Shown piece after piece: positions 24,240-35,420 of a stretch of DNA of 64,000 bases. A model generated the notes under the pieces. That model ran no database searches. It was not told the origin of the DNA and saw nothing but the letters and a program-made list of their open reading frames with translations. The stretch lies in assembly GCF_014356525.2 (NCBI RefSeq), contig NC_052518.1, forward strand, positions 10,257,864 to 10,321,863, written 5' to 3'. The position numbers were made by a program, and so were the translations under genes. This DNA comes from Nilaparvata lugens. Its lineage: Eukaryota; Arthropoda; Insecta; Hemiptera; Delphacidae. Each line of letters begins with the position of its first letter. Position 1 is the first letter of the stretch.

Positions 24240-25046
24240 AAAAATAATAAACCTCAGAAAGCTTTTCCAATGAGTAAATACTAATGAAACTTATAAAAAC
24301 ACTTCACTTAAATGGGATACTTTCATACAAATTAATGAAAACTTGTAGTACCCTTTATTACTAAAATATTATTATTTCCTATTATTTTAAATAATAAAGA
24401 GTACTACAAGTTTTCATATTGTTCTTATTAATGAAACTTATTACAACCACTCAAATGCAATATTAATTTTGAAACTATCACCTTAAAAAAGAATTACCCT
24501 CTACATCTGTTGAGTGGGCACAAAGGATGTTTAGATCTCACAAAATTATGAAACAACTAAAACGGATAATTATAACTGCTTTAAAAGGGAAACGAATGAG
24601 TAAGTTATTTTTTGAGTAATTCTCCACTTTTACTTTAATCTAGGAAGGTGTTACTAAACAGTTTTTCCTGGGTACTGTTCTGATAACAGGATACTGAACC
24701 CGACATTATTGGACTCTGGAAACTGCTTCTGACGGGAAAGCATCAGTAGTAGTTATATGTTAGTTTTTGATTCATTTCTTTTTTATCTAGAAGGATATTA
24801 GCTGACTCATTTTTTGCCGGGTTTACTTGTAATCAGCTAGCCTGTGAATCATTTATGATTATGGATAAACAATTTGATAATAATTGTCAGGAAAGTTTTG
24901 TAAAAATTGTTCAAACTTATTGTGTACACAAGATTAAGGAAAAACTGTTGAAGCTTTATTGTGAACAAATAATATTGTTTTTTCTTTGTGTAGTGTGTGC
25001 ACTATATTTATGGAGGTGAATCATTGCTCTTATGAAGTTTTTGAAC
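24240..25046. other. Short palindrome, otherwise nothing seen
   Basis: At 24335-24417, ATGAAAACTTGTAGTAC and its inverse form arms of about 26 bp around an AT-rich loop. The rest holds no recognisable gene or repeat. Confidence 0.4.
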
Positions 25047-25370
25047 TTGATCAATTATGTAGAGAGCATAAAAACTATAAATTTTCCTGGTGAAGTTGTA
25101 ACAAGTTCGAAAAGGTGATGGTTTTTTGATCCATTCCCAGCTGAGATGTATTAACACACTTTTCTCTATGTATTTCACACGACATGCAGACAAATATTTG
25201 ACACACTATTTGACTATTTGATAAACATATTTGACTGCATGTAATGTGTCGAAAAAAGTGTGTTAATACATCGCCTTTGGGAATGGATCAAGAAACAATC
25301 ACCTTTTTGAACTTGTTACAACTTCACCAGGAAAATGTATAGTTTTTATGCTCTGTATATAATTGATCAA
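25047..25370. mobile_element. Foldback element with about 140 bp arms
   Basis: TTGATCAATTAT at the left pairs with ATAATTGATCAA at the right, and the arms continue through GCATAAAAACTAT, TTTTCCTGGTGAAGTTGTAA, CAAGTTCGAAAAGGTGAT, GATCCATTCCCA and GTATTAACACACTTTT. The two arms are very similar. A short relative lies at 236-368. No coding sequence. Confidence 0.85.
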
Positions 25371-27345
25371 TGATAGAAGTCCCACTGTAACAACACTAGT
25401 TGCAGCTCTTCAGGACATATCAGCTGGCAGTATTTGCCAGTTGATAACACAATTATGACGATAGCATTGGAGTCGATTCAATAATTTTCAGCTCGGCTGG
25501 AGGCAACAATTTTTCACGGCAGGAATAAGAAAGGAGTGAGACTGGATCTATTTGAACGAGCGTCTACATACCATTTTATACGCTGCTGACCCTGAAGAAT
25601 TTCCATTACCCTTTTGTACGCAATACCAGTAGGCTTTAGAAGTAAAACCCACGTGTAACGCTCAATTACCGGACTTCAACTTGGAAAAGAAATGATTCGC
25701 CTCACGTGAAATTAATCGCTGATAACGAAAGATAAGCAAGCGCATCGTACACTCGCTCTCTCACTCTCATACTCTCCCACTCACACACTCACTTTCTCTC
25801 TCATAATCTCTTCGCTCTCTCTTTCTCTGCACGAAAGTTGCTTCACGCTGTCCAACCACTTTTACTTTTCAAGGGATCACTTGCTGAATATTCAACTGAG
25901 TTTTTGTTGATGTTTTCAAATTCAAGGTTATTGAAATTCGTTGGAGTTGTACAACTGATCAAATAATTAACTTGTGGTGGTGAATGGCAAGGTGTGGACA
26001 TCATGGACTTCAGCTGAATTCAATTCAATTCAAAAAGTTCTTTATCCCTCATAAGATTTACTTTCCCACAATATGATTTACAATCTGTTAGCTCTACATA
26101 TACTCCTACAAAAGAATAATATTTTTGTATAATTAAAAACTCAAGCAAAGAACAGTTGAAATTAAATCTAATACAAAATGATCCTCAAAAAATAATAATC
26201 CTAGTTCTAATCATGATTGGGATTCATAACTCATCAGGATTGAATTCATCAGGGAAGAGTCGTGAACCGATAGTGCTTTTATTCAGGAATGATCTTCACA
26301 TGGACCTGAGGTCTGTGTGTGAAGATAAGTTTATTCTTCGGCTTGCCAATACGTTTGGAAGATTCCGAGGAAAGATTCAGATTTGGAAGTAAAATATTAC
26401 GTGTGTACAGGATTAGCTTTTCAATTATTATCAAACGAAGATCTCAATCAAATGCTGTAAATCACCCCAATGACTTCTGCTACTGCAAATATTGACAACA
26501 GGGTAAACAGCTAGATGGTGATTTACAGCAACTAATTGAGATTTTCGTTTAATAATTATTATTAATTGACATTTGTACAAAAAATGGAACTCCCACTTTG
26601 TTTCCATCTGTAGATTAGTTTTTTTTCAAATAGATAATACCAATTCAGTAAAGCTCCTGAAGCTTCAGTATCAATAGTAACATATTTGATGGTTTGTTTT
26701 TGTTGGCAAATGTCTTCTCCAAAATTTTATCTTCCTCAAATTCTCAACAATAAAATTCAAATACTTCCCTAGTAGTTCAGTGAATGTGTAGCTTGAGCTG
26801 GATAAGGTTTGTTGTATGAGAAGTAATGTTATAAAAGTGATAAAAGTGAACCATAACATTAGTTATACACGAACAGTTTAAGCTTGTATGAAAAATTTGG
26901 AAGAAATTGATCTTGTCAATTCAGATCACAAGAAAACAAGAATACTTTAATGCTATTAAATACTCATGAAGACACCCGGACTCATTAAATTTATTTTTTT
27001 TATTTCCAATACTTACAGAGAAACACTTACATAAATATGTGTGACAACAACAAATACATGTTAAGAAATTAACAAAATATAAACATAATGAATAATCAAT
27101 AGTCGTTGCCACAATGATCAATAATATTACAAAGTAGTGGAAACAAAAGAAAAACATCCCGGGGCGTATCTTGTGGGGGATGGAGTATCAGTTTGGTATG
27201 CTTTTTTATTAATTAATCTGGTTACTTCTAATTAAATATAACAGAGATGTCTAATGATGTAATTAATATTAACAGTGGAACTGGAATCACAATCAGAAAC
27301 TATTACTTTTTTTCATTCTTGCACAATGAATACTAGCTAGGCCTA
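25371..27345. other. No gene confirmed; pyrimidine-rich tract and a LINE tail
   Basis: A CT-rich tract (CTCTCTCACTCTC-like) spans about 25747-25832. At 26015-26100 the sequence GAATTCAATTCAATTCAAAA with TTCTTTATCC resembles a minus-oriented LINE 3' tail; another possible tail is at 26985-27120. The plus open frame 26156-26392 starts at a non-ATG codon and shows no domain. Confidence 0.3.
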
Positions 27346-28245
27346 TCTATATAATGAGAGCGAAATGTCACTCACTCACTCACTGACTGACTCACTCAGT
27401 CACTCGCAGAACTAAAAATCTACTGGACCAAAAACGTTCAAATTTGGTAGGTATATTCAGTTGGCCCTTTAGAGGCGCATTAAGAACGGATTTGGAAAAA
27501 CTTCCAAAGATACGCCCAAAATCTGCGTTTTTCCAGCGTTTTCTCAGCTTTATCGAGAACAAATGAACAGAAAATGTTCAAATTTGGTACAGAAGCTCAG
27601 CTAGGGTGTAATAATGTTGTGTTAGAAGAGATTTGAAATAATACCAAAGATACGCCCAAAATATGCGTTTTCCAGCGTTTTTCGCGCTTTCTCAGCTTTA
27701 TCGAGAACAAATGAACAGAAAATGTTCAAATTTACAACAGAAGCTCAGCTGGGGTTTAATAATGTTGTGTTGGAAGGAATTTGCAATGGTTTAACATTGA
27801 AGAACACCCTCAGGTTATTGCGCTTTCCATATCATGAGAGTTCGTTGAGGTGAATTTCATTTTCTCCAGTTTTTCATAGAGTTTTCAATGCATACTTCTT
27901 CATTTCTCAGGAAAATTCATATTCGAGAGAGTTGGATAATGAATGATTTGTAAATTCTCCACGTCATTCCTTTCTCTAATTTTAAAGGCTAGACTGGAAT
28001 ACAATAATTCTCATAATATCCTAACGAAGTTTTCCACCCTGCACTAAATAATTGAAATTAATCGGTGATTGAATCGAGCGAGGAAGTACTTTGACATTCT
28101 GACGGAATGAGGCATGCTCAAATGAAAAATGCAAGCGAGCGATGCGAGCTCGCTGATCTTATTTTTGGACGATCCAGTCGGGGGTCCAGGGGGCGAAGCC
28201 CTTTGGCTAGACGGATATGGCGAGCGAAGCGAGCCTGACGGCTAG
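27346..28245 (+). mobile_element. Helitron-like element, about 900 bp, with internal repeats
   Basis: Starts TCTATATAATGAGAGCG after an A and ends ...CGAGCCTGACGGCTAG before a T, fitting Helitron ends and A/T insertion. GGGC-GAA-GCCC near 28191-28202 is a candidate 3' hairpin. Two internal units of about 150 bp (GCTTTATCGAGAACAAATGA, AAAATGTTCAAATTT, AGAAGCTCAGCT) lie at about 27540-27800. A related, rearranged minus copy is at 34070-35065. No helicase is encoded. Confidence 0.7.
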
Positions 28246-28480
28246 TAACGTTTATAATCCTAGGATACTTGGATCCTTTAGATCTCTTTATTTATCGAGA
28301 TATTAAAAAAATATTAATGAATACGTTTCAAATATATGTCTTGTTGAGATCATAATATTCAACTGCTTCATTGTTCGAATTGTGTGAAGATTACTCTTTT
28401 TAATCCTTTGTGTGTGGGAGTGTTAGTAACTCATATCTTGGGAGGAAATAGAGTGGGCCTATTAGTGATGTCATTGCAAT

Positions 28481-28711
28481 TTCAGAGTATTGTATATCCG
28501 AAAAAATTCTTAGTATTTTTTTTACTAGAATATCTATAGATTAGAAGTTATTACGATTTCAAAGTACTGTATTTCCGAAAAAATTCTTGGTATTTTTTTC
28601 TTACTAGAATATCTATAGATTAGAAGTTGTACGATTCAGAAGTACTGTATATCCAAGAAAATTTTTGGTCAATTTTTTCCTAGAATATTCATAGATTAGA
28701 AGTAGTTTATA
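28481..28711. repeat. Three-unit tandem repeat, period 77 bp
   Basis: Units start at 28481, 28558 and 28635. Each has TTCARAGTAYTGTATWTCC, then AAAATTYTTGGT-like sequence, then TAGAATATCTATAGATTAGA. Moderate divergence between units. Non-coding. Confidence 0.75.
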
Positions 28712-29312
28712 GACTGTCATATTCAAATGACTTCATTTGGCTTCATGGGAACGGAAATATTAATGAATGATGAAACCTTCCATGAAATATCACGCATGTA
28801 AACCACTATTGAAAATCTTGCCAAAAAATCTAGAATCTTCAATGGAAGCTACATTCCAAGTTTTTTTGAACCATGCAGTAGATTTCTAGTAATTGTGATT
28901 AATAAGTGGGTGGTCAGTAAGTCATTCAGTAAGTTCAAAATTCTATAAAGTATGGATACTGAGAAACACTATTGCAGTTTATAATATAAAATACTGAGAC
29001 TTTTGCAATTCTCTCATCCACTGCTATTCTGTGTTCAATCTTGCGTTCAACTTGTGTTTAATATTTTCCAAAATGGACGTCATCTTTAAGAATAAATTTT
29101 AAACATTCAGAGATTTACTAGGATTACTTTTTAACCTTCTATTGGCTATGAATAAAATACGAATGTACATAGCAGAATACTCTTTCCACTAGAAGTTACA
29201 TACACTTTACTTATATTGCCGTGGAAATTGGGGTATTTAAAATGCTAGTAGACCAACCAACCAAAACCCTCTTAATAAAATACTTCCACCAAATGAGTTC
29301 AAATGGGTTATG
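28712..29312. other. No gene seen
   Basis: AT-rich sequence with no recognisable coding or repeat structure. Confidence 0.3.
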
Positions 29313-29900
29313 ACATTGTTCAATTTCAATTTCAATTTTATTGATGTCATGCATTGTGCAATAATACAATATTGACACAAGTCAAATACATAGTCACATT
29401 GGTAAATTACATTGTGAAAAATACTAAGATATTTAAATAACAAAAAATAATTCAATTCGCTGCCAAGATGACAAGAATCACATCATTTTAAAAATTTCTC
29501 AATTCAAAAAGTTCCAAGGATTTTTTGATCAGCCAATCCTTCATCTTAATCTTCAACAAAACTTCAGAGTCAATCTTAGATATAACAGGTGGGAGAGAGT
29601 TCAATATTTTCCTGATCATGTGATCAGGACTACCTTGGAAAAAAGACGTTCTATGAGCATCTAGTCTTAGAGCATTCCTAGACCTCTTGTTGTACCCGTG
29701 TATATCTGATCCTGTAGCCCAGGAAGCTCTATGTTTGAGTCCAGTTAGTGCAGCCTCGAGTATGTATAGACAGGGAAGCGTAAGAATTCTTGCACTTTGG
29801 AACATTGACCTACAAGGGGTTCTAGGAGGTTTCCCCAGCATCATCCTGACCACTCGCTTCTGTGCCTTGAATACTGTGACAATTCCAGTCAATTCCAGTT
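29313..29900 (-). mobile_element. 5'-truncated LINE: reverse-transcriptase C-terminus and 3' tail
   Basis: The minus-strand frame 29892-29488 encodes 134 residues starting near TVFKAQKRVVRMMLG, followed by CRSMFQSARILTLPCLYILE and, near the end, NSLPPVISKI...LKIKMKDWLI. This order (QKRVVR, C+xxF...LTLPxLYI, LP, KxxLK.WL) is the C-terminal thumb/tail of jockey/RTE-like non-LTR reverse transcriptases. The stop is followed by about 170 bp of 3' untranslated sequence ending in short TTGAAA/ATTGAA repeats at about 29313-29340. The frame is intact but lacks the endonuclease and catalytic RT domain, so it is a typical dead-on-arrival insertion. Confidence 0.8.
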
Positions 29901-30581
29901 CTGGAGCTCTTGTTGGTTGAAAGCTCTTCCCTCAAAGTCATGTCTTGAGTATGAGGAAAAGGTATGTTTTACTAGTGGCCAAGTCTGGTTTGTATGGTGA
30001 GTGATCGAAATTAACCAATTTGATTTGTTGGAGAAGTCGTTTGGTTGCACTAGCACGGTGAGTCCGAGTTGTCATGCATCAAAACGATTCCGGAAGTCAT
30101 TTCAACTGACGTCTTCGATTTTCCGAGACCATTCACACACAACCTCATCACTAATTCCTACTTAAATTTGATATTTTTTTTTAAAACCGCGTTAAGAAGT
30201 TGTCATGTCAGAGACCTTGAAATGAATTAGGTGCGAAAATTCTGACACCAGACCTGGACCAGCCAGGTCACCTGGTATTATTATTATCAATTGAATCATT
30301 CTTCATGAGATCCGTGACGAGGCCTTGTTTCTGGATCTATAAATCGACAACAATTGACGATCTGACCACACCGAACACGGGGCGTCTGGTGAGGATGACA
30401 AGCCGTTCAGCTATGTGAGAGTCGCCCCTTCGTATTTTATATTAAATACCTCCGTATTTTATATGTTCATTTCACCAGTAGTATTGTTATAGAGAACAAA
30501 ACTTCATAACTATTCAGTTTGTAACCTTAAATAGCTCAGTTATAAAAACATTCATGGCAAAATGTCTTAATACCCCAATCA
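29901..30581 (+). mobile_element. Stretch containing a LINE 3' untranslated fragment with TTA tail (30185-30290)
   Basis: At 30185-30290 GTCATGTCAGAGACCTTGAA, then TCTGACACCAGACCTGGACC and AGCCAGGTCAC precede a short TTATTATTATTA tail, matching the 47110-47275 copy. The remainder (29901-30184 and 30291-30581) shows nothing recognisable. Confidence 0.6.
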
Positions 30582-31226
30582 TTAAGGCTGTGCAAAGGCT
30601 GAAAATAAACTTCCTACTGGTTATATTTTTTAAAGTTTTTCGATTTGTATATCATGAAGCTATCAAAATTAAAATGTTTTCCCAGGAAAACATTTTTTTC
30701 CCGATCATTACTTTTTGAGATATAAGCGCTCAAAGTTTAAATTTTTGGGACAGAACATTTCAAGTTTGGTAAGATATAAATCCGTGAGATTTGGAGGATA
30801 GATTCTTCATGGTATTGTTGATCTAGTAAAACTAAACTTTTCTGAAAATATCAATGTTTGAGAAAGTTAATCAATTTATTAAAAATAACCAAAAATAGCT
30901 TTTTTCCGAGTTAATTTTGGTCATTTTTGGTAAATTGAATAACTTTCTCAAAAATTGATATTTTCAAAAAAATTTAGTTTTACTAGATCAACAATACCAT
31001 GAAGAATCTATCCTCTAAAACTCATGGATTAATCTCTTACCGAACTTGAAATATTCTGTCCCAAAAATTTAAACTTTAGGCGCTCATATCTCAAAAAGTA
31101 ATGATCAGAAAAAAATGTTTCTCTGAGAAAACTTTTTCATTTTGATAACTTCATGGTATACAAATTGAAAAAAATTGAAAAATATCACCAGTAGAAAGTT
31201 TATTTTTAGCGTTTGTACAGCCTTAA
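30582..31226. mobile_element. Foldback element, copy 1, ends in TTAA
   Basis: The left end TTAAGGCTGTGCAAAGGCT and right end GTTTGTACAGCCTTAA begin arms of about 320 bp that pair across the whole element (ATATCATGAAGCTATCAAAA, GAAAACATTTTTTTC, ATTACTTTTTGAGATATAAG, CTTGAAATRTTCTGTCCC). The centre is an AT-rich stretch with AATAGCTTTTTTCCGAGTT. TTAA at both ends suggests piggyBac-like target use, but TTAA could also be part of the termini. A related copy is at 53189-53788. Confidence 0.85.
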
Positions 31227-32099
31227 TAATTTCAAGTCTCACATTTGTAGACAGCTGCATTTTCCTGATCTAGAGGGGAAATTTATGCGTAAACGACAGA
31301 TTAAACAATGAAATAACAACACAAATATATTGTCAAATTCTACCGTTTTATTTTTGGTACAGGACCATGGTTTCGTGACCACACAGGTGACATTTTCAAG
31401 CTGACAGTATTTAATGAAAGAAATTGAACTATTGTTAGATATTGTTGAGTTTGTGTCTAACAATTCAAAAAGCACTTTTCAGGGCCACCTGAGGATTTTT
31501 GTTTTCTCTGCTTCTACTACATTAGATACAAGACGAGTGTTTTATAACATTATTTCCATCCTGAATAATACTGTAGTAAATTCGAATCATCAAAATATGT
31601 ATTTAAAGTTGATTGAAATTGTGGAAGGTAAAAAAGTGCTATTGGCCCTGAAAAGGGCTAGTAATTTATTCATTTACACATTTGGTAAGATACAAATCGT
31701 GTGAATGATTGGGGAAGGATCAATAGCTCAGCCTTAAACTATTCCTTTAAAATAAACTATTCCTTGAATAAAGGAATAGATTTATTTAGTTTATTTAAAC
31801 TAGTCTATTTCAATAAACTAGTTCATGAATAAACTATTCCTTTCCCAATTCTTAATAAGAATAGATCCTAAACTATTATGATATATAACGTGTCAGACTA
31901 CTTACACTGAACTCTATGGAGTACAGTAGGAAAAGCCGATCTGTCCCTAGAAGACACAATACACTATAATATAGGAGAACTTTTCATTTACTCATCTCAT
32001 TTTCTACAACACAATATTTGAATAATGTAGTATAATATTCTAAAATTATCACATGTATTGGAATATTTTGATAATTGTTATTTATATTTGGCACATTAT
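31227..32099. other. No gene seen; diverged half-palindrome near 31320
   Basis: ATATTGTCAAATTC...CAGGACCATGGTTTCGTG at about 31320-31385 resembles one arm of the palindrome at 45699-45870. The plus open frame 31414-31704 (96 residues) has no recognisable domain. Repeats of AAACTATTCCTT-like words occur at 31735-31850. Confidence 0.35.
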
Positions 32100-32330
32100 A
32101 GGCTGATTTTGACGTCAGTTGATAAGTTTTCTACGTCACTCAGCTTCGACCAATCATAGGCGAGCAGGAGTTCTTCTCCCACTTTTCCCACTCCCACTTT
32201 CAACAGCTATTCATTGGCTGACGCAAAGACGTCATTGCTTCGAAGTCGCCAATTCGTCTTTTTGTAAACTACCAATGCGTACCCGTACTGGCAAAACTAA
32301 TCAAGTCAAAAACTACAGTTTTGAGTTATA
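32100..32330. promoter_or_regulatory. Candidate promoter-like segment with CRE and CCAAT boxes
   Basis: A perfect TGACGTCA (about 32109) and a second GACGTCAT (about 32229) flank a CCAAT box (about 32149), an inverted CCAAT (ATTGG, about 32214) and another GCCAAT (about 32247). CpG and G+C are higher than around it. These are standard core/proximal promoter words; a transcription start or downstream exon could not be identified, so this remains a suggestion. Confidence 0.35.
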
Positions 32331-34069
32331 AGCATAAATACGATTTTTGAAGATTACTACCACGCTACAAAGAGCAATTGCGTTCAGGTTTCAACATTTA
32401 CTACATGTAATGATCAAATCTCTCAATCACATTTTTGCTTGATATTCATTTAAAATTAATGACACAAAAATTGCCATTTCAATAAAAAATGTAATTAAAA
32501 ATCAGAATGTCACACTTGGTAAGTTTTGCCTGACTACCAAACAGCAAATACTTCTCACCTATTCCTAAAAAATGTTATTACTGTCCATTAATAATTTATG
32601 TTTGTGAGAAGCAAAACTCATGAAAGATGGTTAGTGAATTATGCTTGATGAAGCGCTGTGTTCATGAGGATCAAAAACTCTTTAAAGATGGTTAGTGAAT
32701 TTTGCTAGGCCATAATTCGATTCCTTGAAAACTGAAAGACTTTGGTGGATTTGCCAGACAAGAAAAATGTGTCTAGCAACTTAGTGAGATCTAATAAGAT
32801 GGAGAAAGAGAAATAATAATGAAAGATATGATTCGGTGAGTTCTACCTACTCAAAGAACTACATTTTTTTAGAGTCTTTTGAAATACATAACTGAAAATG
32901 AGCGATACTATTGTTAGTGAGTTTTGTCAGAACGGGGACGAGGTATATAATAGAAACAGTTTCAAGTTATTTGACAATTTCTTAGTCATTTTATTTGATA
33001 TAATAGGGAGTTGTTGTCATGACTTATTCACTTCTGAAGAGAAATATGATTCCGTTAATGATATTTGATCATGCTTTTCGAATTTGGAAAATAAGTTACC
33101 AAATTGTTAAACGAATGTAATTACAACGTAAGAATGAAACTCAGTTTTAGATTATTCTCAATGTTGTACATTGATGTTATTCTACTTGACAAAGGATGAT
33201 ATTTTATGATTTTCCAGTTCATCAGTGTTCTGAGTCACTCATGAGCTGATGGTTATGAATAATGCAACGAATCTATATTTGTTAGAAATGATCAAAAATA
33301 GAATATTGCAATTTGAAGGAAATTCAATTATTGTGGTTTTCAATAGTTTTGAATTAGGCTTCTAGGACTCACATTTTTCTTTTCTTCAATATTTTAACAG
33401 TATTTCGTGATTTGCATAGCATCATGCCATATGATAATATTATTGATGATCTAAGGAAATCTTTTTCAGATCAAGAATTTTACAATGATGACATCATTAA
33501 ATGTGTGTTGGTGTATTAATATTATTCGTCCTGTTAGAATTTATTACAAATTTATTCATTAATTTATTCATTCATCAAAAATATTTACAATACAATTTAT
33601 ATACAAAATTAAGCCGCGGGATACACCCAAAACGGCTTACATGATTGATGTAATTATGACTCTCATTTTAATAGACATTTTCATAGCTTTGAATTGAAAT
33701 TTTTAAATTGAGGGTGTTTTTGTATCTGAAAAAGTGATCTCCATGACTTAAGAAGATAGAAGTTTCAATAGGATTAAGAACCTGTCTTCTGATGCTTTTA
33801 GCATTAAACATATTCAGTGAATTGACCTTCAAACATTTATGTAATGATGTCTCAGTGGGAGCGGAAGAAAGTGAAAATCATCAGCTTCTATAACTGAAGA
33901 TTCTGTAACTTTATGAAAGCCAGAGCCCGTATCTGATGTTGGTTGCTTATAAGTATAAACAATTTATATATTGATGTCTTTCGAGCCATTATTCTGTTTG
34001 AAATTTATACTTGAAATAAGAATCTTGAAGCTCCCTCCACACAACTTTTCTAGACTCTGGTTCAACCTC
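32331..34069. other. No gene seen; LINE-tail-like stretch at 33545-33650
   Basis: Minus-oriented tail-like sequence (TATTCATTAATTTATTCATTC, with GGATACACCCAAAACGGC) lies at 33545-33650. A local duplication of AAAGATGGTTAGTGAATT occurs near 32621 and 32683. Nothing else is recognised. Confidence 0.35.
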
Positions 34070-35065
34070 TGTAGAACCTGAATCTTCTATACTGTAGGAC
34101 CTCTGTTAGTTCTAACAGGTCCAAACGTTTTCCGTTCATTTGTTTTTGAAAAAGCGGAAAAACGCAAAGAAGCGCTGATTCAGGAAGTATCTTTGGAGTC
34201 ATTCCCAAGTACTCTCAATACAACATTTGTACACTTTAGTTGAACCAGATTTAGAACTTTTCTGTGAATCACTTTTCATAAAACTGATAAAAAGCAGAAA
34301 AACGCCTATTTTGTGCGGATCCTCGGCGAAATTTTCAAGCCCTTCCAACAAAAAATTTGTAGAACCTAGCTGAAAATCTGTATCAAATTTATGATTGTTC
34401 ATTTTCTCTTGAAAAAGCTGAGGAAACGCAAATAATGAACACTGGTAAAACCCCGATTTTGAGCGTATTTTTGACTTAATTTTCAATTGCTTCAACAACA
34501 CTGCACCCCTTAGCTGATCTTATGTAAAAAAATTGAACATTTCCTGTCGATAAGTTCATGAAAAAAACGCAGAAAAATCAAATCAAGCTTGAAACGCTGG
34601 AGAACGCTAGGAAAATGCAGCTGAACCTCCTATCTTGGGCGTATCTTTTGCATAGTTCAGAAGTCCTCTCAAGACAAAATTTCTAGACTCCAGTTGAGCT
34701 ATTTTGTACTAAATTTCAACATTTCTGTCAATTAGTTCTTGAAAAAGTCTAGAAAACGCACGAAAAAAGCTAAAAAACCGCTGATTTTGGGCGGATCTTC
34801 AGAGTCATTTCAAAAATCATCCAATAACATGTTCACAACTCAGCTGAGACTCTGCACTATATTTTAACATTTTTTGCCAATTACCGCTTGAGAAAGCTGA
34901 TAAAACGCACAATAAAGCTGAAAAAACGCAGATTTTCCCAAATATTTTCTTAGTGCGCCACTAGAAGGCCAATGAACATATTACATACCAAACTTTTAGT
35001 TCTGTTGATTATGAATGAGTGAGTGAGTGGATGAATCAGCCAGTGCGCTTTTCATACATATATAA
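34070..35065 (-). mobile_element. Helitron-like element with tandem units of about 155 bp, minus strand
   Basis: Five or so diverged units repeat on the minus strand, each with a GCGTTTT block, CTTTTTCAAGAAC or a variant, a TGTTC/AAATTT block and an AGCTGAG-type block. These are the same words as in the plus copy at 27346-28245. The 5' region (right side) has the CACTCACTCATTCAT-type stretch and a TATATATG start, but no clean TC or CTAG ends, so both termini are degraded. Confidence 0.6.
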
Positions 35066-35420
35066 TTATCAATATTATAATAAATTATAATAACATAGAA
35101 AGATTGAATTCATCAATGTTGAATGTTTTGTGGATGTTGGATATTTTATCAGTGATGATTTAGTGAAGTATTCTTATTCAATTAAGTTTTCAACTTTTCT
35201 AAATTTCTAGTTTAAAAATATTTTGGACTCAAAATTGGACAAAAATCATGAAGTATGAACATATAACTATCCTATTTTTGGACAATTTCTATCTAAATTT
35301 GGGAAAGGAAAAGTTTTGGGCTTTAAGCCTGTTGTTCGATTCCCAATCATTCATAGTTGAGAATAATATTGTATGTATTAATGTATAAATAAATAAATAT
35401 GAAATAACTATTTGTAAAAA
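35066..35420 (+). mobile_element. LINE 3' tail at about 35270-35400, otherwise nothing seen
   Basis: A 3' untranslated-like stretch ends in GTATAAATAAATAAATATG at about 35385-35402, the usual end of a non-LTR insertion in plus orientation. It shares the TCTAAATTTGGGA-type words with 59310-59403. Confidence 0.35.

Noticed and set aside
26156..26392. 78-codon plus frame with a hydrophobic N-terminal stretch, considered as a secreted peptide
   Set aside because: It starts at a non-ATG codon, has no supporting exon structure and lies next to a LINE-tail-like sequence.
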